Below are positions 58,383-64,000 of a stretch of 64,000 nt of DNA, piece after piece (position 1 is the stretch's first letter; the number at the start of each line of letters is the position of its first letter). The stretch is taken from positions 1,163,981 to 1,227,980 of the forward strand of contig CAJSYZ010000006.1 in the NCBI GenBank assembly GCA_910574455.1, read 5' to 3'. The DNA is from Trichaptum fuscoviolaceum. Lineage: Eukaryota; Basidiomycota; Agaricomycetes; Hymenochaetales; Trichaptaceae. Below the pieces are notes generated by a model, which saw nothing but the letters and a program-made list of their open reading frames with translations, ran no database searches and was not told the origin of the DNA. A program made the translations under genes and the position numbers.

Positions 58383-60450
58383 GCAAAATGCAAAGGCAAA
58401 GATCTGAAATGAATTGATTACGTAAGCAACACCTGAAGTGCCGAAATGATGGCATCCAACCTTCGTTTGCTTCTACCACCACCACCACTTACGGGTACCG
58501 CTTCTTCTGCAGAATTTGAGCCCTTTACATGCTACTGCGACTGAGAACAGTCTAAAACATGCAATATCTCATTGTTTCCGGTGTCTACTGCCTTGAGATA
58601 TCTCTGCTGTCAGAATTCAATCAGTTGGCATGTCCATAGAATCTGGCCAGTTCTGCCGATTAGAGCAAGCGAAAACAAGCGATGCAATGTCTGGGGGCTC
58701 TGTTCAAATACTCCGATCTGCGTTCCTGGCGCCCGCCCGCATGCTAGCCGATTAATACAATTCTGCAACGACTTCCAATCTCTTGCAGCCATTTGCCTCC
58801 TTTGAACATATCTGGCAACCTCAATGACTGAAATACTGTTCTTCTATCCTCTTGAATGGCTTGCGATTGCAGGGAATTAATATCTTAGTGGAAGGCTTTC
58901 ACGGGGGAGAGAGGGTCATGTTTTGCCCCGATGTCTCCGGGTCTGGTTCTCCTGTCGGCTAATCTTCATTGTAATGCATTGGCGGAGCAGAGGAGATGAC
59001 AGGTTACATTCTAGTGGTTCCTGGCGCTCAGCTGAAACCGTCTCACGCAGCAAAGTATCCATCCTTGCACTCCTTCAACATATGCAAGTACCACCTCTCC
59101 ATTGATCTAAAATACTTCATTAACACAGATATCACAGCTACCAGCTTTTTCGGACAAGAAATCGGTGCATTCAGTGTCTCTGTGCGATGCAATGCACGGG
59201 CTCACCTGTCCGGCCTTACGTGCGTCCAATATGCGCGCATTCGGCTAGAATTTTCACCTAGGAACCTGGATCTTCGCCATTTCTGATTGCTCCACATGCC
59301 TGGGAACACCTGAAGGCTTGGCGAGATTCTGACGGGCTTAAAAGACGTCGATTACCCGTCATTCCAGCCCCATCCGTGCGCACGGTCCCCTCCCCCTCTC
59401 TATGCTTCCTCTTTCTTCGTCATTCGGATGGCCCTCGTCGCCGTGTGGATTCGCCCTAGTCGTCGTAGATTGGACCTTTCATTGCAACTGCGAGTCGGCG
59501 GGTTAGGGGGACGCCCCTATCCGCAGATTCAAAGGCACCCATGTCATAAGTTGATTATGTTGTCACCATTTCACTCTATCTGACTTTTACTTGGTTAACA
59601 GCTTCGCTCTGAGGCTTGCTTCACATCGCTTCATTAAACAGTAAGCCCATTGGCTCTTGCTTGCATTGTTTCTAACATGACTTTCTTCAGGTGTTAAATT
59701 TGGGTTGTTGGATAACTTGGGCTTGTCGGTTTTATTTGGGATTTGGGGGCTGTCACTTTATTTGGGATTTGGGGGCTGTCACTTTATTTGGGCTTCGGGG
59801 GCTATCATAATTTATTTTGTGCCTTCTAGGCAATTGCATGTACGTAGTTCGATTGTCTCTTTTGTATTCTGTCTTACGTCTTTCACTAAGGAACCGAATG
59901 ATGTCACACTTGGTGAGAATTTGTCTTTTGTCTCACGTTCACTCTGATGCAGATCTTTCCTCTTTTAATCCCCATTCCCTGACCTGACCTTGGTAAACGA
60001 CGGAAAGCTAGCTCCGATGCGTGCCTTGGTTGGGTCTCTCGCCTTTTACAGCTCTTTTCAACTTGGACTCGACTGCGAGTACTTGCCGGATTGAATGCAA
60101 CCGAATATAAGGGGAAATTATGATTGTACAGGTAAGGGGAACTTATGATCCTACGATGTATACCGTGACTGACTGCATTTCCGAGGACCGATCACATTTA
60201 TTTATTTCGCCAGGTAAGCGGTCTTCGCTACATATCATAGTTCTTTTACTAACTCAAACCAATACCATTTAACATTTAGGTCGGGGCCTTGAGCCATCTA
60301 TCTTTGTTGTCTTTTGTGCATGTAATAGTTATCAATAATACAATGTTATGTTTATGAACTGCATCTGCGAATTTGTGTGTTTCCATGACAACGGCTGAAG
60401 CGCAGTCACAGCCAGTGGGTCTGTTGAACGCCGGATAGACGGACGTGAAC
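58383..60450. other. Non-coding stretch inside the duplicated unit
   Basis: Two kilobases without a gene that I can support. A plus-strand frame at 58996-59286 (MTGYILVVPGAQLKPSHAAK) is open for 96 codons, but has no recognisable family. The 59735-59815 part is a small minisatellite, listed separately. Confidence 0.4.
59735..59815. repeat. Three-copy 26-bp minisatellite
   Basis: The unit TTTATTTGGGATTTGGGGGC plus TGTCAC is repeated three times head to tail, the third copy having a few changes (TTCGGGGGCTATCAT). Confidence 0.8.
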
Positions 60451-60451
60451 T

Positions 60452-61325
60452 TGAATGCAGATAGATATGTGCGCATGGGTTAATCAAGTATTTGTACTGT
60501 AGGCTTTGAAGAATATCGTGGTCGAGTAGAAGTAAGAGTAGTGCGAGGCGGAACAGGGACGCGATGACTGATTGCTTGAGAGCCTGCGCATTGCGCGTGT
60601 TGTACTGTCTTCGTCAATAGCATCAGTGAATGCAGATAGACATTAAAGTAGTAGATTCGAGGTCAGTAGATGAAGCGAAAGAATGCAGGTAGACATGCGC
60701 CGGAGGTATTAGAATGACAGCCTCGACTGTATGCAGATAGACATGCGCGGCGCCGTAAAAGTGTAGAATGTGTATAGAGTCCTGGAATGCACAGTGAATG
60801 CAGATAGACATGCGTGCGATGATGGGGACAGCGAGTTGACTGGATAAGTAAAGTGAAAGTCAAACGCGAGTGAAGTGAATGCAAATAGACATGCGCGTGC
60901 GAGGACATCTTGCGAGTTTAGCGTCTACAGTGTAGCATAGTCGCATTGTTGTCAGTCGAATGGCCGTCGGCTGATTTGAACTGCGCAGTGAATGCAGATA
61001 GACATGCGCAAGAGAGAAAAGTGCGAGGCCGAACATGTGTGCGCTCAAAGGAAATCGGAGAGAACGAAAGTTGAAGTTGACGGGATTAAGTTGAGCATGT
61101 TGTACTGTGGAATGCAGACAGACATGCGCGCAAGGCTGGTACGACGGACCGGAATAGTGAGTTCGACACACAGATTAGTAGAAGTGGATTACAGATGTAT
61201 AAGAAAGTTGAATGCAGATAGACATGCGTGGAGTAGCTGTTAAAGTGGGAACAATTACATTGAAATTTAATCAATATGTGCGAAGCAAAGGAGCGCGAGG
61301 CTGAGCAGATAGACATGCGCGCGCG
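60452..61325 (-). repeat. Array of ten interspersed ~20-bp repeats with non-identical spacers
   Basis: The plus-strand core TGAATGCAGATAGACATGCG occurs, exactly or with one to four changes, at 60452, 60627, 60681, 60729, 60795, 60876, 60989, 61110, 61209 and 61303, always in the same orientation. Spacers of about 30 to 150 bp differ from each other, apart from weak similarity next to some copies (GTGCGAGGC near 60540 and 61020; AAGTTGAAGTTG near 61069 and 61385). On the minus strand each full copy reads ATGTCTATCTGCATTCA, that is MSICIH in one frame and HVYLHS in another. It is not a CRISPR array, since this is nuclear fungal DNA with irregular spacing. Function unknown. Confidence 0.85.
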
Positions 61326-61659
61326 GAAATTCTGGCCCTCGAACCGGACTCTTGCAGAACGCGGCGCATGCGCAAACGGAGAGAAAGTTGAAGTTGGCAG
61401 AGGCGAGGAGAGTCGCGCGCAGCCAATCAGCGTGCGCGCCGGGGCCGGATCGCGACCATCGCAGCGTCTGGACGGAGTGGAGCAACAATATTCTCGCTGG
61501 AAGTCTTTGGCGTCGACATCTTCGTCAAGGACGTGTTCAACGTTGACTACGCATTTCATGTCGGCGACGAGGATAGTTTCCGGGCCGCCGGTGCCACTGG
61601 CACTCAGGCTGCCGGCACGTGACCGCGTCACAGTTCAAGTTGCGGTGGACGCGACCGTC

Positions 61660-64000
61660 CTGCCGAGCATGAATATGGAACATGCTCAATCGTTTCAAGA
61701 CGTCGTCATTCCTTCATCCGTGTCGCAGCTCTTCTTTTCTCCATTCATTTCCCCACCCTTTCCCAGGTACATTTGAAACAAACTGTGCTCACATCTCAAA
61801 ACAAGCTATCGACTTCAAATACAACCATTTCTCATCAAATCCCGCCTAGAGTACCTTTTCATCAAGAATGTGCCTAGACCAATCTTTCAACTCGCCCATT
61901 CGTTGGTTGAAGCTCAAGACACGGGTTTTCTGAAATCTGAGTCCGGCGGCAGTCTCGAATTCTGCTCGGCGGGACGGGGAATGCCGATTGAGTGCCCCTT
62001 GCTTAATTAGATTGGGGTGACTGAAGCAATATTTTGCTGCTTCCGACTTGAACACCATCACCATCATCTTAGGGGGAGGATGTCGTATGACTTACGCCGT
62101 CTTTTCTCCAGAATCCCCACCTTAACGCGACCGGTCGCGAACGAACGAAACGACACGATTTAGAGACATCAAGCTGCACGATGCGTTCAACGTCGCATCT
62201 CACTGGCACGTCGTCCACGTCGACAGTCAGACCCAAATCACCGAGGTCGAGTGCTCATACTCGAGCAGAGTCGCCGCTGCCGAAGAACAGCGTCCGTACC
62301 CATCTCGCAGACTTTCTGCCACTTCCGCGCCACGCACTCTTCCACGTCAAGGTCACGATCCACCAGCTCTGGAATGTTCCGTTTGTCAACGGTCGATACA
62401 GTGTGCGATGGAAGTTTCAGAATGTACAGTCTGTGCGAGGGAATGGGCTGAAGGCGAAGATGAGAGCATCGGCGGCGGCGTCGGTGTCGAATTTGACGGC
62501 AAAGGGGAAGGGCCGGGTGGTGAGCGGCGAGAGCATGGAGAGCAACGGAACCGGAAATGAGTCGCTATTTCCCTCAGAGGATTCATCAAGATCATCGGTC
62601 GTGAACGACGGAGCGTCGTCTACAAACCCCTCGCCACTGCTAAAGACAGCATTCTTGCCTGACAACGGGGATGTGCTCGAGTTCTCACACGACTCCCGGG
62701 GGCGCACGGACTATGTCGATCTGAGAGACCATAACGTGAAATGGGGTCAGACAATCAATGTTCTCGTTCAGATGGATGTGCACCGAGATACCAAGGAGCT
62801 GCAGCCAAGCGAGCTCAAGCTCGTGGTCGAGCAAGTGAGTGTCTCAATGATATTATGCGTTAGACGGACTTCTTATTCGTGCAGCTTGTCATTCCCGGTG
62901 ACCCAGATTCGCCTCAGACCCCACGCCTGGGTGCTGTGTACCTCAATCTGGCAGAGTACGCAGATGAGGGCCCCGTCACTCGCAGATATCTCCTCCGGCA
63001 AAGCAAGATAAACGCAACGCTGCAGCTCACCGTCAAGCTCACACATATCGACGGCGAAAAGTCTTATAAATCTCCACCCCTAAGGAAGGGCGAAGTGATG
63101 GCGGGAGTTGCGACACTCCTTGAGAATAGCCCCTTCGGCTCCCTCCATCGCCCGTCCTTCTCTCGCCAGGCATCGACCAGGCCAGCGTTCGGCCTAGAGA
63201 ATCTGACACCCGGCGGATCTCGACCGAGCTCCCCACGATCCCGCGCGCACAGTCCGAGTCCGGAATCACTACGAACGACAGACAACATCATTGAGGCGAT
63301 CTTTAACCCTGTACCTACGAGCTCAACTACACCTTCGCCGTTTACATACTATGTCCCGCCAAAACCTCGCCCTTTACCTGCGCTGGATCTTAGCACCATA
63401 CACGATCAGACCGAGGACGAACCTCCACAGAGTGCTGTCAGCAGAAGCACCAGTGTATCTCGGTCTATCTCGATGTCGACTCATAGCAGTCATTCGCATG
63501 CATGAGAAGCCTACTCGCCAACGTTGGTGGCAAAAATTCGGACACCATCGGCAGGAACGGCATGCCAGCTCAAACACTTCAAATCAGGGCAAAAGTAGCC
63601 ACCCTCCGTCTCAATCTCCTTCACTGGCAATGAGATTGTTGGTGGAAGCAAACAAAAAACATATCATTCTAGGGTTAGGACAGCAAATCAAACTTCAAGA
63701 ATTCTGGCTATCTCCACGTCGTCCAATCCTCCTTTTTTATACATTTGACGATAGTCTCCCCTTATATTGGGCAGAATATCGTGGGTTAGTAACTAACTAC
63801 TGCTAACTAACTACGAAAGCCTAAAAGTCAAAGTAAGTCTAAATCTCTGTCTGCATCAATCTAAATTGCTTACATTCGGCGAAGCCAGGGTAACATCGGT
63901 TGCATCGCGTCGCGACGCTTAGGCGCTCGTCGAAGCGCCGACTATGAAGAGACAAAGTAAGTCGAAATCTCTTTTTGCGCTTTCAATTGAAATGCTTACA
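61660..64000. repeat. Duplicated segment, copy 2 (cut by window end)
   Basis: Second copy of 54317-56666, in the same orientation, continuing past the end of the window. Because copy 2 begins one period after copy 1, the simplest reading is a tandem duplication of a unit spanning 54317-61659. Confidence 0.92.
62181..63505 (+). CDS. NT-C2 domain protein, copy 2 (intact reading frame)
   Basis: Two exons: 62181 to about 62833, and about 62884 to 63505, with a 50-nt GT-AG intron (GTGAGTGTC...TCGTGCAG) that restores LVVEQ|LVIPGDPDSPQTPR. The NT-C2 domain is continuous: HALFHVKVTIHQLWNVPFVN, DYVDLRDHNVKWGQTINVLV, LGAVYLNLAEYADEGPVTRR and YLLRQSKINATLQLTV. About 424 residues in all, ending in a Ser/Pro-rich tail (SVSRSISMSTHSSHSHA). 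The family includes EHBP1 and EEIG1, which link membranes to actin and endocytosis; fungal members are poorly studied. Copy 2 lacks 12 nt in phase that copy 1 has after RPKSPRSS (GQGH region). It appears to be the functional copy of the pair. Confidence 0.85.

Noticed and set aside
60452..61325. CRISPR array
   Set aside because: The repeat-spacer look is superficial. This is nuclear fungal DNA with introns, the spacers vary from about 30 to 150 bp, and no cas genes are present.
61276..61776. 166-codon plus-strand frame as a gene
   Set aside because: It begins in the repeat array and crosses the duplication junction into sequence that is non-coding in copy 1.

Overview
This 64 kb window is eukaryotic nuclear DNA from a filamentous basidiomycete, most likely an Agaricomycete. 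The evidence is compact genes broken by many 45-60 nt GT-AG introns, with coding sequence on both strands and short intergenic gaps. The housekeeping genes are fungal (ATG1 kinase, RRP14/SURF6, ISD11, SEC11, PBDC1/YPL225W, RCE1, DBP4, CLN3/BTN1). Expanded families typical of mushroom genomes are also present: a Plavaka-type DNA transposon, F-box proteins and a fatty acid synthase relic. Coordinates come from reading splice junctions by eye. Where I give exon ends, the phases add up.

Layout. (1) 0.2-9.0 kb: a Plavaka-type transposase (minus strand) and, divergent from it, the accessory gene typical of these elements (plus strand), with a ladder of micro-exons and several frame breaks. (2) 9.7-11.1 kb: RRP14/SURF6. 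(3) 12.8-14.7 kb: broken fragments of fatty acid synthase beta subunit in the wrong order. (4) 15.2-32.2 kb: CDF-type zinc transporter, ATG1, a tail-anchored unknown, ISD11, SEC11, and three lineage-specific proteins of unknown function. (5) 32.3-38.3 kb: a tandem pair of about 3.05 kb units, each with one F-box protein gene and a shared CGTCGCG-rich promoter motif. (6) 38.4-53.5 kb: an RnpA-like protein, a short-chain dehydrogenase with a 7-nt exon, PBDC1 with four tiny exons, RCE1, DBP4, CLN3, a ZZZ3-like Myb protein, and an F-box/LRR-type gene with a probable frameshift. (7) 54.3-64.0 kb: two copies of an NT-C2 domain gene in what looks like a young tandem duplication with a period of about 7.34 kb, cut by the window end. 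Its unit contains three unusual repeat fields: hairpin-bearing exon-like modules (56.5-57.0 kb), a degenerate array of about 120 bp periodicity (57.2-58.4 kb), and ten copies of a roughly 20-bp repeat separated by non-identical spacers (60.45-61.33 kb).

The conserved genes cover ribosome assembly (RRP14, DBP4), eEF1A folding (PBDC1), secretion and prenyl-protein processing (SEC11, RCE1), Fe-S cluster assembly (ISD11), autophagy (ATG1) and vacuole function (CLN3, zinc transporter). Gene order is that of an ordinary eukaryotic chromosome, not of operons. The best candidates for undescribed biology are the repeat fields inside the 54-64 kb duplication, the micro-exon genes, and the duplicated F-box promoters.
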